Positions 42,591-53,680 of a stretch of DNA of 64,000 bases are shown one piece after another; position 1 is the stretch's first letter; the number at the start of each line of letters is the position of its first letter. This DNA is from Nilaparvata lugens (taxonomy: Eukaryota > Arthropoda > Insecta > Hemiptera > Delphacidae). The position numbers and the translations under genes are program-made. Below the pieces are notes generated by a model, which searched no databases, had not been told where the DNA came from, and saw only the letters and a program-made list of their open reading frames with translations. Location of the stretch: contig NC_052505.1 of assembly GCF_014356525.2 (NCBI RefSeq), positions 24,573,432 to 24,637,431 on the forward strand, read 5' to 3'.

Positions 42591-44018
42591 CAGGCTTTAG
42601 TGGCCCGGAATCGATTTCAGTAGGTGATTCGACTTTAATTCCAATGTAATTATTGTAGCATCTGGAGTGTAGGCCTACATCTTGTTCTTCTTTGTGGCAT
42701 TTTTTGAGAAGAGCTATTCAGTGGTATCAATCTTTTTCAATTTGTACGAATTTAGTGGTGTTTCTACTGTAGTGAACGATTATGTTTTTAAAATGTATGT
42801 ATTTAGGGCTACTTTTTATTATTTATTTTATTTCCAATCTGTTATTTTATATTAAAAACTTTTCAAAAAAAGGTATTATGATATTATTTTGTTATAGATT
42901 ATGTTTTCATTAGTTGCTACCCTGTTTTCTTACTATGAGGCAATGTATTCTTTTCTTTTACTGGTGATGATGCCCACATGAGCTCTAGACTTGTCCATAG
43001 GTAATGAATGATACGGGTCATGATGAGAGATGAGTAAACCTACAGTTTTAGGTGGGTTCCTAACCACCGGGAAGCGATGTTTCAACTCATGAATCATATT
43101 CAGAGGACTTGGCTCAAGTGGTTACTCTTCCATTAAAAATACTTTTACGATTTATGTGAAGGTCATGCAAGACCTGGTTAATACTATGCATTTCACACGA
43201 AATGCAGTCAAATATTCAAGTAAATAATCAAATAGTTACTAATAAACAAATAATAAATAACATGCAGTCAAATATTCAAGTAAATAATCAAATACTGACT
43301 GACTGGAGTACTTCCGACCGGCTAGCAATAATTTTCAACAATGGCAATCGGAAATGTTTTGTTGGTTAGGAAGAACACGTGGTTTTATTATATAATCGAA
43401 AAGTTTGTTTGATTTAAAGTTGAGTTGTTCATTTGAAAATGTGTTAATACATTGCAGCTCGGAATGAATCTAGAACTATCACCCTTGTTAATGTTACTTT
43501 TTAGTCTGCTTAATATGTTTCTCTTGAATTGCTCATCTGTATTTTTTCATTGGTGAATCATTCTTCCGTTAAAAAACATGTTCCAGTAATTGAGAGAATA
43601 AATAATATTTTTTCCATAATTTTAGTTTGCAATACTGCCGTAAATCTTCTTGTTCTTTTTCACTTCTTTATTTATTTAAGAGGTGTCATATACGACCCAA
43701 ATCTGACAGAAGCGTTGTAAAATCGTATTTTTGTAAGGTTATTTGTGAATGAATTGAAACATGCGCTTGGGACGCAAACAAAATTGTATGTGTGACAATG
43801 TCAACAAATCTCTTGAACAACCACACATGTGACTGTTACACAAGTTGGCATACTACAAGTTTGGAACATGAATGCATTCTAGTTAGTTGCAGTTGGAATG
43901 GAAGCCGTTGCAGTCATACCAAACATAGAATTCAATCAGTCGAGGAGTTGAATAATTAATATAATAGTGTTCTCCCATTCTGTAATCGATCTCAGGCTCA
44001 GGTGTTTGCCTACCTTAA
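42591..44018 (+). repeat. 1.42 kb tandem duplication, unit 2
   Basis: Direct repeat of 41167-42590, beginning and ending at the same bases. Small indels shift the offset from 1424 to 1428. Confidence 0.9.
43514..43720 (+). pseudogene. Possible chemoreceptor-like exon fragment (unit 2)
   Basis: Duplicate of the frame at 42086-42292, with identical translation. The same caveats apply. Confidence 0.25.
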
Positions 44019-44212
44019 ATCATTCTATGGGTGGAATAGCTCTGATATAGTAATACTCATATTCCAGTTCCACGCATAACATACAATATTCAGTATATAG
44101 CTAGTATACATAGGCCTACTACCTAAAATATACTTTCTAATACATGTTGGTACATAGGCCTACTCTATGTTCTCTACGAATTGAATAATACGTAACACAG
44201 AGTTATATGCCT

Positions 44213-44431
44213 ATAGTGAGGTCCACGTTATAATGACAGTATTTGATCAACTTTGGTTTTGCTATCCTTGTCTATCATTCGACAAAGCCGGTTTTACTAT
44301 CCTTTTCTAGGTACACAACGATGCCAATTATGTTTTTGACAGTGTCGAAATATAATTAATTAATGCAGAGAATCGGCATCGCTATTCTTCTATCTTTATC
44401 CACTGCCATCATAACGTGGACCTCACTATAG
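44213..44431. mobile_element. MITE of the TAGTGAGGTCC family (short copy)
   Basis: ~217 bp, TA-flanked, with ends TAGTGAGGTCCACGTTATAA and the inverse ATAACGTGGACCTCACTA. Interior GTCTATCATTCGACAAAGC matches GTCTATCATTCAACAAAGC at 56975 and 60029. Confidence 0.85.
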
Positions 44432-44752
44432 ATGGTGTTTGTTTCTCTCCATACAGTTCACCCTGAATTATTCCGTCGGTAGAATGGGTAGAATAAAGTT
44501 ATTGAATTGAATGATTTGTGTGGTGATTGTTGAGGCAGACATTACTACTGCAACAGAGACAGACTCTGGTTTTGTTTTGACTGTAGCCGTCTGCATTGAG
44601 CTCGTGAAGTATGCTGCATACATACGGCTCTTGTGCTACGGCATGCAGCATGCATACGATCTTCATACATCTTGCCTGCTATTATGATTATACATCATTA
44701 CATGCAGAGTGAGCAACCGGAGCGCATAGCAATTAGCAATGTAGCAGGTTTT
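44432..44752. other. Intergenic DNA with a balanced-composition island
   Basis: 44570-44750 is complex sequence with GCATGCAGCATGCAT-type palindromes and CAATTAGCAATGTAGCAGG, directly abutting the TTC array. No gene. Confidence 0.35.
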
Positions 44753-44768
44753 CTCCTTCTTCTTCTTC

Positions 44769-44800
<32 letters not shown>

Positions 44801-44889
44801 CTCTTCTTCTTCTTCTTCTTCTTCTTCTTCTTCTTCTTCTTCTCTTCTTCTTCTTCTTCTTCTTCTTCTTCTTCTTCTTCTTCTTCTTC
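44753..44889. repeat. (TTC)n microsatellite
   Basis: CTT/TTC triplet array with a few interruptions. Frames through it encode homopolymers and are not genes. Confidence 0.95.
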
Positions 44890-45015
44890 ATAATCTCCTT
44901 TCTGCTCTTCAACATCTTTTCCAACTCTCCATCCCTCCTTACTCCAACTATCTTCTCCCATTACTACCCTTCTTTTTCCACTTTCATTTTCCTTCGATTC
45001 CATTCTTGTCTGATT

Positions 45016-45171
45016 TAGGGCCGTTTGCACAGTCAAACCTTAAACTGAAATTCAATCAGCTGGTGGCTTAAACTAAAAACGATCCACATTATAATGAACG
45101 AGACTTGATATGGATTTAATCCAGTTTAAAATTAAATTTAGTTTAAACTGAGACTGTGCAAACGGCCCTTA
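45016..45171. mobile_element. MITE, GGGCCGTTTGCACAG family (copy 2)
   Basis: Ends TTAGGGCCGTTTGCACAGTC and GACTGTGCAAACGGCCCTTA. Interior AATCAGCTGGTGGCTTAAAC and ATTATAATGAACGAGACTTG match copy 1 at 645-795 in inverted orientation. Inserted in a pyrimidine-rich tract that continues on both sides. Confidence 0.8.
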
Positions 45172-45400
45172 ATGTTTTCTTTCCTTGTTCTCGTCCCTCC
45201 TACATTTGCCTCTTTTACCACTACTCCCTCTTGTACCTCTTTCCCTCGTTTCTTCATCTCTTCCCCCCTTTTCTATTCAGTTGGTTTGAGTTCTCTATTA
45301 GTTGCCTTCACTATCATTCTATCTATTGAATTCTTTCTCTCTCGAGTCCAACTTCCTCTTTATACATTCATCTATCATTACCCTCTCACCTTATAAAGAT
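45172..45400. repeat. Polypyrimidine tract
   Basis: C/T-rich continuation of the tract interrupted by the MITE at 45016-45171. Confidence 0.7.
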
Positions 45401-45602
45401 AACAATATAATTATTATCTATAGTTATTATAATATTACAAATTGCTTTTTCATATCATATACAGTTCAATAATTATTTTCTTAGTCTATATCATGTAAAT
45501 TCATCTATAATTTTGCTGTTTTGTAAGCTATTGTATATAAGTGTATAAGACAGTATATATTGTAATCTACATAAATAAAGTACTCAATCAATCAATCAAT
45601 CA
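45401..45602 (+). mobile_element. Retroelement 3' end with (AATC)n tail
   Basis: AT-rich sequence ending TACATAAATAAAGTACTC followed by (AATC)n at 45584-45602. An AATAAA signal directly before a tetranucleotide tail is typical of non-LTR 3' ends. No coding part recognised. Confidence 0.45.
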
Positions 45603-45702
45603 AACCTTCTCTTCATCATTCAATTTTCTTTGGTTTACTCCTTCATTCTCTCCTATTTCGCCCAAACAACCAAACTTCACCACGTCAAGTAATAAACAAG
45701 TC

Positions 45703-46085
45703 ATTCTATTCTATTCTATTTTATTCTATTCTATTTTATTCTATTCTATTCTATTCTATTCTATTGTATTCTTTTTTATTCTATTCTTTTCTATTCTATT
45801 CCTATCTATTCTTTTCTATTCTATTCTATTCTATTCTTTTCTATTCTATTCTATTCCATTCTAATCTATTCTATTCTATTCTATTCTATTCTATTCTATT
45901 CTATTCTATTCTATTCTATTCTATTCTATTCTATTCTATTCTATTCTATTCTATTCTATTCTATTCTATTCTATTCTATTCTATTCTATTCTATTCTATT
46001 CTATTCTATCTATTCTATTCTATTCTATTCTATTCTATTCTATTCTATTCTATTCTGTTCTATTCTATTCTATTCTATTCTATTT
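45703..46085. repeat. (ATTCT)n pentanucleotide array
   Basis: About 380 bp of ATTCT repeats; the first ~150 bp is degenerate (TTTTATT, CCTATCT variants) and the rest nearly perfect. Preceded by AGTAATAAACAAGTC, a retroelement-like polyadenylation context. The 158-codon frame through it encodes only the period-5 YSILF peptide. Confidence 0.95.
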
Positions 46086-46660
46086 GTGCATCTACTCATA
46101 GACTATCAGCACCTTCTGCTTCAACATCTACATTTCTTCTACCTCCTCTTCCTCCACTATTTTGCCTTCTCTCATTCTCGTTCTTATTTTCTTTCCCATT
46201 TCTGTCCATCTTTCAACTCTCATCAATTTTCTCATTCTAATTTGATTCAAGTTTTGTGTTCATCTCCAGTATTCTGCTTCTCCCATTCTCGTTTACCTTT
46301 TCCTTTCCACTTCCACCCCTCAACTTTACTTAAATTGTTTTTTTCATTCTGCTTCAACCTCTTTCTTCTGATTTGTTTCTTTTATTTTGCTTAACTCCTC
46401 TCTTCAACGTTGCTTAGTACCCTTTTTCTGTTCCCACATTTTCGTTCCCTTATTTTATCAACATATTTAATACGTTGTATATAAATATATTAGTCTTCTG
46501 TATCCATTCAATATTATCCTTCATTAGCCTCCTGCTTCTATTCTAATCTAATATAATTATCTTCATATAATCTTACTACAAATTATAATTCATCTAATAT
46601 AATTAGATTATTCCATTCTTATCTATTAGTCTTCTCTCCTTCTTCCTTCTGTTCCTCGTT
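46086..46660. repeat. Polypyrimidine-rich tract
   Basis: C/T-rich up to ~46420, then AT-rich. No gene. Confidence 0.6.
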
Positions 46661-46915
46661 TTCCTTCATATCTTGAGTAGAGCTACAATCTTGAGTGTAT
46701 GCTACAGTATATGTCTGTGAATACAATGGCAGTGAATGTGAGCATTTGTACGGTGTGAAGACACGCGAATGCCTGTACTCTGACTGCATGCGTCTGCCAA
46801 TTGTCTCGGCTGTTGATGCCGCTGTTATTGTTGTTTGACTAATTGCTGTAATCAGAGCAGCGCACCGAATTCCGTTTCTAGAGCTAGACAAACAACGGAC
46901 CCAGTTTAACGTCTC
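46661..46915. other. Non-repetitive island between pyrimidine tracts
   Basis: Complex balanced sequence. The minus-strand frame 46619-46891 is open for 90 codons without a domain. Possible conserved non-coding element. Confidence 0.3.
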
Positions 46916-46972
46916 CTTCTTCTTCTACTATCTCCTCCAATCATCTTTGTTATCTCGTCTTCTTCACCTTCT

Positions 46973-47165
46973 TTTCTTTCTTCTCTTTTTTCCTTCTTAT
47001 TCTTCTTCCAGATTTTAGATTCAGGTTTGTAGGTTTAGGTTGTAGGTTATATTATAATAATTTGCCAATATTTTTTCTTTCTTCTCTTTTTTCCTTCTTA
47101 TTCTTCTTCCAGATTTCAGATTCAGGTTTGTAGGTTTTATAATCATAAGCTAATATTTAAATAAA
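46973..47165. repeat. ~101 bp tandem duplication x2
   Basis: TTCTCTTTTTTCCTTCTTAT then TTTAGATTCAGGTTTGTAGG at 46981 recurs at 47082 (with TTTCAG). Confidence 0.85.
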
Positions 47166-47834
47166 ATTTACTGTTTTATACTGGTATGATAGATAATGAC
47201 TTATGTTTATTTGTAATATGATCGACCCCGCACAGTTCTCTCAGGGATGACATTCTCTATTTTGCAAACTGTAATAATTCAATATCTTTGTTTATTCTTG
47301 TTGATTTGAAAAATGAATTTCTTTCTTGATTGGACTTGCTGTTTTTACCTTCTATGTTTCTTCACTCTTCTGTTATTTCCTTATATTTTTCTAACAATGT
47401 GTTAAAAGACTTGAATGATGTATATCAATGCTTTTTCAAGTAAGAGTAGAGTTGTGTATGGAGTATTTTTGGTAGCATTTTATCAATCGCTTTTCCAGGC
47501 GCCAACCAAATCAGTCTATCGGAGAGCTTCCTGCCCTGCCGAATCTAATAACGCCGTCTGAAAACGTCTGAAGAACGCTTAATATGGTCTGGCCCTTGAT
47601 GATGAGGATTTAGTAAATCCTCTGTAAATTTCTGTTCTCTCTGAATCAACCAATTAATATTCACTCGACTGTCAATATCATAGCTTACTCGCACAAATTC
47701 TATAGAAAAATAGTAGCAGCCTCATATAAAAGAGTGAATATTCAGACAAATATTTTCAAATCTTCATGAAAGTTATTCAGTACTGTAGTAGATCTAGTGG
47801 ATGTAGTGCTTGCTTAGCAGCCTATGGGTTCCGG

Positions 47835-47835
<1 letters not shown>
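47166..47835. other. Intergenic DNA
   Basis: No gene or repeat recognised. Confidence 0.45.
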
Positions 47836-47837
<2 letters not shown>

Positions 47838-47893
<56 letters not shown>

Positions 47894-47900
47894 TATATAT
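47838..47900. repeat. (AT)n microsatellite
   Basis: TA dinucleotide array with one phase break near 47886. Confidence 0.95.
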
Positions 47901-48039
47901 AAGCTTATGCTTTATGGGCCAGCATGTGGAAGCGTAAGAAGTGACTTGTCATAATTTAAAAAAAACACAAAACAAAAATTACATTGAAGATGTACATTGA
48001 AGGACAGTATGCTATTTATGCAGTATTACTGCATATTTT

Positions 48040-48635
48040 GGAATGGCCTCTATGGGTCTGTCTCAAATGTCAATTCTCTGCAATACTCCTTCGATCCATT
48101 TAAGCCCCACATCACTTGCCGCATGCACCTCCTGCAATCCTCCCTCACATGGGAACAGAGGGCAGTTTGAAACCAAGTGCTCCTTTTTTTGTATCTCGCC
48201 ACATTCACAGTATGGGTCAGATGTAAAGCCCCATCAGGCAAGAGACTGGGCGCATCTTCCAGTAGATGTTCGGAGCCTATTCAAACAGCACCACTGCCGG
48301 CGGCCAAGCAGTGTCCCTGGCACCTCTCCATTTGGATCCTTAATTAGGTGTTTATTTAGCTCCTTAGCTATTGGCAGCTCATTCCTTGAGACAACCCTGT
48401 TAACGGTTCCGGATTCAAATCCGCTTTGGAAAAATGTTTTTAGCCAGGTCACTCCCGTGTTATAAGATGGACACTGGTACTGTCGGTCGAGGCTGAAGTA
48501 TGACGTAAGGCTCATTGACGACTTGAATGCTATATTCAGGTGAGGTGGGACCTTCCTGAAAAGAGCTCCCCATCTACAAAAACCATACCAACTTACATCA
48601 CTTTGTACTCTAGGATTCTTGTTAAATGTTCTCAA
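48040..48635 (-). pseudogene. LINE ORF2 C-terminal remnant (zinc-knuckle end)
   Basis: The minus strand reads LLGRRQWCCLNRLRTSTGRC then AQSLA, a TGA at 48234-48236, then in the same frame WGFTSDPYCECGEIQKKEHL then VSNCPLFPC and a final stop after GVLQRIDI. LNRLRT-x-x-G-R followed by W-G and C-x-C-x(7-8)-H-x(4)-C is the classic C-terminal end of many non-LTR retrotransposon polymerases. The TGA is most simply a C-to-T change of the CGA expected before W-G. The more N-terminal part (48635-48320) is open but not clearly recognisable. No intact ORF; dead fragment. Confidence 0.7.
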
Positions 48636-48639
48636 TGGT

Positions 48640-49140
48640 GACGTTTTTATTCATTTGTGATATTACTACGACATTTCCTGAATATTACATTTTTCTTATG
48701 TTAGGGTGAAGAGTGATTGCCGATTAACCTTCACAATATGTCACGATTGTTTATTTTCTCTAATATATGTTGTATTTTCTGTGAGGGAAGTTGTATAACG
48801 CCTCAAATTACATCCCTATTCCTTTTCAAATGGTAGCATCAATCATAGAAGTGATTAGAAGCGGCCAATGGTTACTGCGGCAATTTGCAGGGCGGCTGAG
48901 GTCAGAAAGACGGGCTGGGGTCATATATGCGTGAGGCAATAATAAAACGGAACTGAGTCGTTGCCGACATTCAGCTGAGATGATATTGAATTGCAGGAAT
49001 GATTCATGAAAGTGCTCTCAGTCGCCCCATGATGGCAACGATGGATATAATATGCTGGCGGCCATTATCCTCACATGTTATTCGGACGTATCTGTTGTAG
49101 CTGCACAGTGGTAGTTGCAATAAAGAGCGGAATGTCTGTT
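48640..49140. other. Intergenic DNA with a balanced-composition island
   Basis: 48840-49140 is complex and GC-balanced (CGGCAATTTGCAGGGCGGCT, GCCCCATGATGGCAACGATG) and directly abuts the polypurine tract. No coding frame. Confidence 0.35.
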
Positions 49141-50270
49141 GCCAGAAGAGGTAGAAGAAAAAGGAAGGAATGAGAAGCTAGCTGAAGGACGAGAAGAGGG
49201 TACAGGAAGAAGGAGAAGGAGAAGAAGAAGAAGAAGAAGAAGAAGAGGAGGAGGAGGAGGAGGAGGAGGAGGAGGAGGAGGAAGAAGAAGATCAAAAATA
49301 TGGAAATGGAGAAGGATAAGAAGGAGAAGAAGAAGATGAAGAAGAAGAAGAGGAGGAGGAGGAAGAAGATCAAAAATATGAAAATGGAGAAGGAGAAGAA
49401 GAAGAACATGAATGAGATGGAAATGAAGAAGAATTAAAGGAGAAGAAGAAGAAAAGGAGGAGGAAGAGGAGGAGGATGATGATGAGGATTGGAGGAGTAG
49501 TAGTAGTAGTAGGTGGTAGAAGAGGAGGAGGAGGAGATAGAAGAAGAAGAAGAGAAAGGGAAGAAGATGGAGAAGAGAAAGAAGAAGAAGGAAACGGTGG
49601 AGTAGAAACTGAATACGAAGCAACAGCAGTAGAATGATATTAGGGGGAAAGGAGGTGTAAAGATAATAAGTTGAAGAATAAGGTGAAAAGTTGAGAAAAA
49701 TGTTGGAGCAGAGAAAGAGGAAATTGTTGCCGAAAATTTGGAAATTTGATTGAAGAAGGAAGGAAGCAAAGCAATGTTGAAGGAGAAAGTGAAAATTTTA
49801 GGAATAAGAGAGAGAAAATGAGAAGTAAAGAAGAATGAGAATAAGAAATCTAAGATGAGTGTATAGGGAATTTGTATCGGACAAAGAAAGAAGGGGAAAG
49901 AAATGGGAATTGTGAAGTTTAGAAAGAATAGTAGATGAAACACGAGGAGTGATTGATGAGAAAGGGTTCGTTGAGAAGAAGTAGAGAATGAAAATCATAA
50001 AGAATAGAAATCTGTAGATACATTTATATGGGAAAGGAAGAGAAACAGAGACAATGAGAATTACAAGAAAATATAATTTTGAACTTTGAAGTGAATTGAA
50101 AACTCAAGAAAAAAAAGTTGTGAAGGTAAACGATAATGAAAAAGGTGTGATGCAGGAAAGAAGGACGAAGAAGAATAGAATAAGATAATATAGGAAAAAA
50201 ACATACGGAAAAGGAATCAAGTGAAGAAAAGAATGGAAATGAAAAATTTAGAAAGAGGAGATGCGAGAAC
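49140..50270. repeat. Polypurine tract with (GAA)n/(GGA)n arrays
   Basis: About 1.1 kb of A/G-rich + strand. AAGATCAAAAATATG(G/A)AAATGG occurs at ~49287 and ~49365, showing an internal ~77 bp duplication. Frames on both strands are low-complexity. Confidence 0.9.
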
Positions 50271-51050
50271 AACATGATGAGATCTCAATACAACCCCTGA
50301 CGATGTATGCATTCTTGTAAGACGTGATTCTTGAAGTGGGGCAATAACTTCCCCCCCCCTTACCATACCCCCTTTACCCTCCTTACCATAGCCCCCTCCC
50401 ACTTCTACGACCACTGGCAAATTGCTCCAAGTAATGTGATATTGGAAAACAGTTGCGGGCTGAGTAATTTCTATTCTCTGCTAGTAACTCTCCTATCCAA
50501 TACACATCATTCCCTCAGTTAACCATTGGTCTTCAATATAAATATTTTGCGGTGGATAGTTTTCGAAATTCCCTTGTTCGTTCAATAATATTCCCATATA
50601 CCATATCTTGTATGCCCTAAAACAGTGGCTGCTAATGAGGAGAAAATTGATGGAAGGAAGGAATCAAAGCAATAATAAAAGGAGAATGTAAAGATTGTAG
50701 AAGGAGGAGAGAGAGGAAAGAAGTGAGAATAAGAAATCGAATATGAGTGAATAGAGAATTTAGATTGGATAAATTTGTATATAATTGAATATATTCGTCC
50801 CAAATTCAGATTAACATTGACATTCTATCAAAATTTTTGGAGAGAAATAGTACAATAGAGTTTTTCTACAATTTCATAATTGTATTATGATTATTGTGTT
50901 TTTCACAATAAATAAATGAGTAGTAGATCAACTACAAATAAAGTATTTCAAGTTTGAAATACTCAAGAGCCTATTTAAGCTATGTGAGACACTCAATATG
51001 GCATTTTAAAGCCATTGCTGTGTACATGAGTGTACATAACATGGCTGAGG
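50271..51050. other. Intergenic DNA
   Basis: Short purine-rich stretch 50635-50740 (GGAAGGAATCAAAGCAATAA-like words also at ~49757). No gene. Confidence 0.45.
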
Positions 51051-51058
51051 GTCTAGTA
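51051..51058. repeat. hAT target-site duplication, left
   Basis: GTCTAGTA, identical to 51767-51774. Confidence 0.9.
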
Positions 51059-51766
51059 CAGGGGTCTCCAACCTTTTTCATCCGAGGGCCACATTGTTAA
51101 CTCTTGGGAGGCTTAGATGGCCAATAACAAGGATGTACGTGGAATTTGACTTGTGGGGACACACACGACACAAGGGATTAGGGGGGTGTAAAATTATTAT
51201 ATTCCTATTAAAATAATCTGAGGAGTTTTAAGTAGGTTTAATAAAAACACAGGAAGAGACATACCAATTCATTTCATTTTGATACAAAGTCCAATTTATT
51301 GAGTGAAAAAAGGTCATAAGAGAACTTGACAATGCATGAATTTAGCAAGTTGAACGAAATAATAAGTTTTTTAAATAAATAATATGTAATAAGACAACTT
51401 GACAATACACGAATTCACAAAAAGTTACCAAGCTAAAAGAGAATACTTATTTTTAGTGAGAATATTGCATTTGTTTTCCACTTGAAATGTCCGCCCATTT
51501 AGACACAGACAGTTCGCGCGCACGTACACAGGGACATGTACAGTCCGTGCAGACAATTTGCTAATATCTCACAATGATTGATCGCTGCTTGTTTACAGCT
51601 AATTTTACACTTATTAAGAAATAGAGTGGCTAGTAAGAGAAGAGCACTAAACTCACAGTTGTTGTCAAAAATGTGTATAGATATATATTTTTAAAAAACT
51701 GTTGCAATAACTCTCGGCGGGCCGGACAAAATCCATCCGCGGGGGGTCGTAGGTTGGAGAGCCCTG
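51059..51766. mobile_element. Non-autonomous hAT-type transposon
   Basis: 708 bp with ends CAGGGGTCTCCAACCT and the inverse AGGTTGGAGAGCCCTG (one mismatch plus a one-base slide), flanked by a perfect 8 bp GTCTAGTA duplication. The CAGRGGTYTCCAACC-type terminus with 8 bp duplications is typical of hAT elements. The subterminal GAGGGCCACATT and GGCGGGCCGGACAAAATCC are GC-rich compared with the AT-rich interior. No transposase coding sequence. Confidence 0.9.
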
Positions 51767-51774
51767 GTCTAGTA
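51767..51774. repeat. hAT target-site duplication, right
   Basis: GTCTAGTA. Confidence 0.9.
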
Positions 51775-53090
51775 TATCGAAGGTTAAGTATAGTTTTGGT
51801 TCGATATTCTAGATTCGTAATTGTACATTGTCATGGATCTAGATATCCACAAACTTGATCAACACTTGTTAACCTGTTTAATGTTCACAAGAATCGTGTG
51901 AGATTCTTCACTTTTCTGTTGAAACAGCATGATGGTAACTGAATTTTTGGAACATTCCGACCATTCCATACAACATTACAAGCATAGACCCTGCTACTAC
52001 GAGATGTGATATTGAAATTGAAATTAATATTGTTCATGATAATGCATAACTTTCCCCATAATTTCCAGTTTCCATTATCGATATCTGACCTTCCGCTTCA
52101 TTACTACGGACTTCATCAACTAAATTAATTAACGTTACCATATTAATTGTTCTGTTGTGTATTACAATAGTTCAAAATGAAGCTATAAATGGAAACTTTC
52201 CCCGTTTCGAATATGTACCACAATAATGCCCTCTGCTCTTATTGTTATGTTTGAATTGCCTCCAGGTTTTGCTTTATTGAAAATTCATGGCTGAAAATAT
52301 TGTGTGTTGAAACAATAATACGGATTCTTCATTTGTTTTTGATAGGAATAGTCTGATTGCAGTCGGCAAATTAATTTTTCATCCACAATAATATTATATT
52401 ATTGTTCTCTTTGACATGACTACTAAACATAATATATGATTGGATCGGTTCAGCAAAACTGAGATCAGTTGAAAACTATGAACTAGTTTTTTTTAGAAAA
52501 TCATTCAATATCACAATGACAAATTAATGATTTCAAGGATCATTCAGAAGCTATTACCAGAGACAAATAATCTAGGTATCTTTAAACGGTATGTTCACGT
52601 TATTCTATTACTTCAGATAAGTATTTTTATACTATTTCCAGTATTTCTTCAAAGCTCTTAGTATTTACTTCTTTGTACATTGAAAATGAGAATGAGAATA
52701 CTCACTATTTGTCGGAGTTAAGACTTGAAACAGGATTTTGTAATATGCATTCTAACGTTTTTGGTATTTTATTTTGTAGGGCTCATCAATTTTTATATCT
52801 TGTGAAACAAAACACTTTTTTCCATTCAACAGAACATGTTTCTTATAATGTCATTCACTTGCGAATTCATTGAGGTCAAACGAAAAAAGGATATTAGAAG
52901 TGTTTTATTTAACAATTTACCTCATTGGTAATTTATTTACTTGAATGTTATCTGACGATTTTTTCATGTAATAATTGAATTAATAATTTTTTATTTATAT
53001 TGTATCTATCTATTGTGAATTATTTGACTGCAAATATGTCCACAATGTGGCAGAGAAGAAGATTCGAATCATAGAGACGTAACAGATAGA
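51775..53090. other. AT-rich intergenic DNA
   Basis: No gene supported; frame 52673-52873 has no domain. Confidence 0.45.
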
Positions 53091-53235
53091 AGATTTGAAA
53101 GATTCAAGATTTCTTTATTGCAGAAAACATACAAATGCATAGCATCGTCATAAATAAAATATGGTAAATTAAAAGTATTCACATTCAAAGATATAAAATA
53201 GAAAGAAAATCAAATAGTCAGACGAGCTCTGGAAG
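53091..53235 (-). mobile_element. Retroelement 3' end, minus strand
   Basis: On the minus strand the segment ends TATGTTTTCTGCAATAAAGA then AATCTTGAATCTTTC, an AATAAA signal with a short simple tail like the LINE end at 20059. No coding part seen. Confidence 0.4.
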
Positions 53236-53680
53236 AAGAATACCCGACACCGCTCATTTTAGTGGTTTGTTCCTGGTCGGCTGGCGCTACTCTTTCCTGC
53301 CGTTATGTAGGTCAGTGCCGCAGACTGCTACCAAGATCAGTGTCAAGGTCATTGCTGGAACCGTTCTGTTGTGGGCGCTGGATAGGCAACCCTCAACATC
53401 AATTATCATTAACCTACACTTAAACTCAAACACTTACAAGTACATTACTGTAGTGAGTGTACTTGTGTTGTGAGTTGATACTCTATGTATTCACTGTAAT
53501 CAAACCTTACTCACTACCACTGTCCTGATTGTAATAATACTAATGATGTTATGTTTGTGATAGAAGTGCTCTATATGTATACTGTGCTGCTCACAGTTAT
53601 TATTATTGAACGTTACTTCAGAAGTGCTATATGTATTCTGTTACTTACTCACAGCAATTGAACGCAACTTGATAGCACGT
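53236..53680. other. Intergenic DNA
   Basis: Repeated words AGAAGTGCT(C/A)TATATGTAT and CTGTG..CTCACAG occur at ~53565 and ~53620. No gene. Confidence 0.4.

Noticed and set aside
45764..46240. 158-codon open frame (+)
   Set aside because: It is the translation of the ATTCT array, a period-5 YSILF peptide; openness is forced by the repeat.
49078..49943. Minus-strand frames of 169-181 codons
   Set aside because: Translations of GAA/GGA arrays (poly-L/S/P/F); no signal beyond low complexity.
52673..53000. Possible LINE RT tail (…FNNLPHW reading)
   Set aside because: A short match to the F-N-x-L-P pattern, but it needs frame changes and has no supporting motifs.
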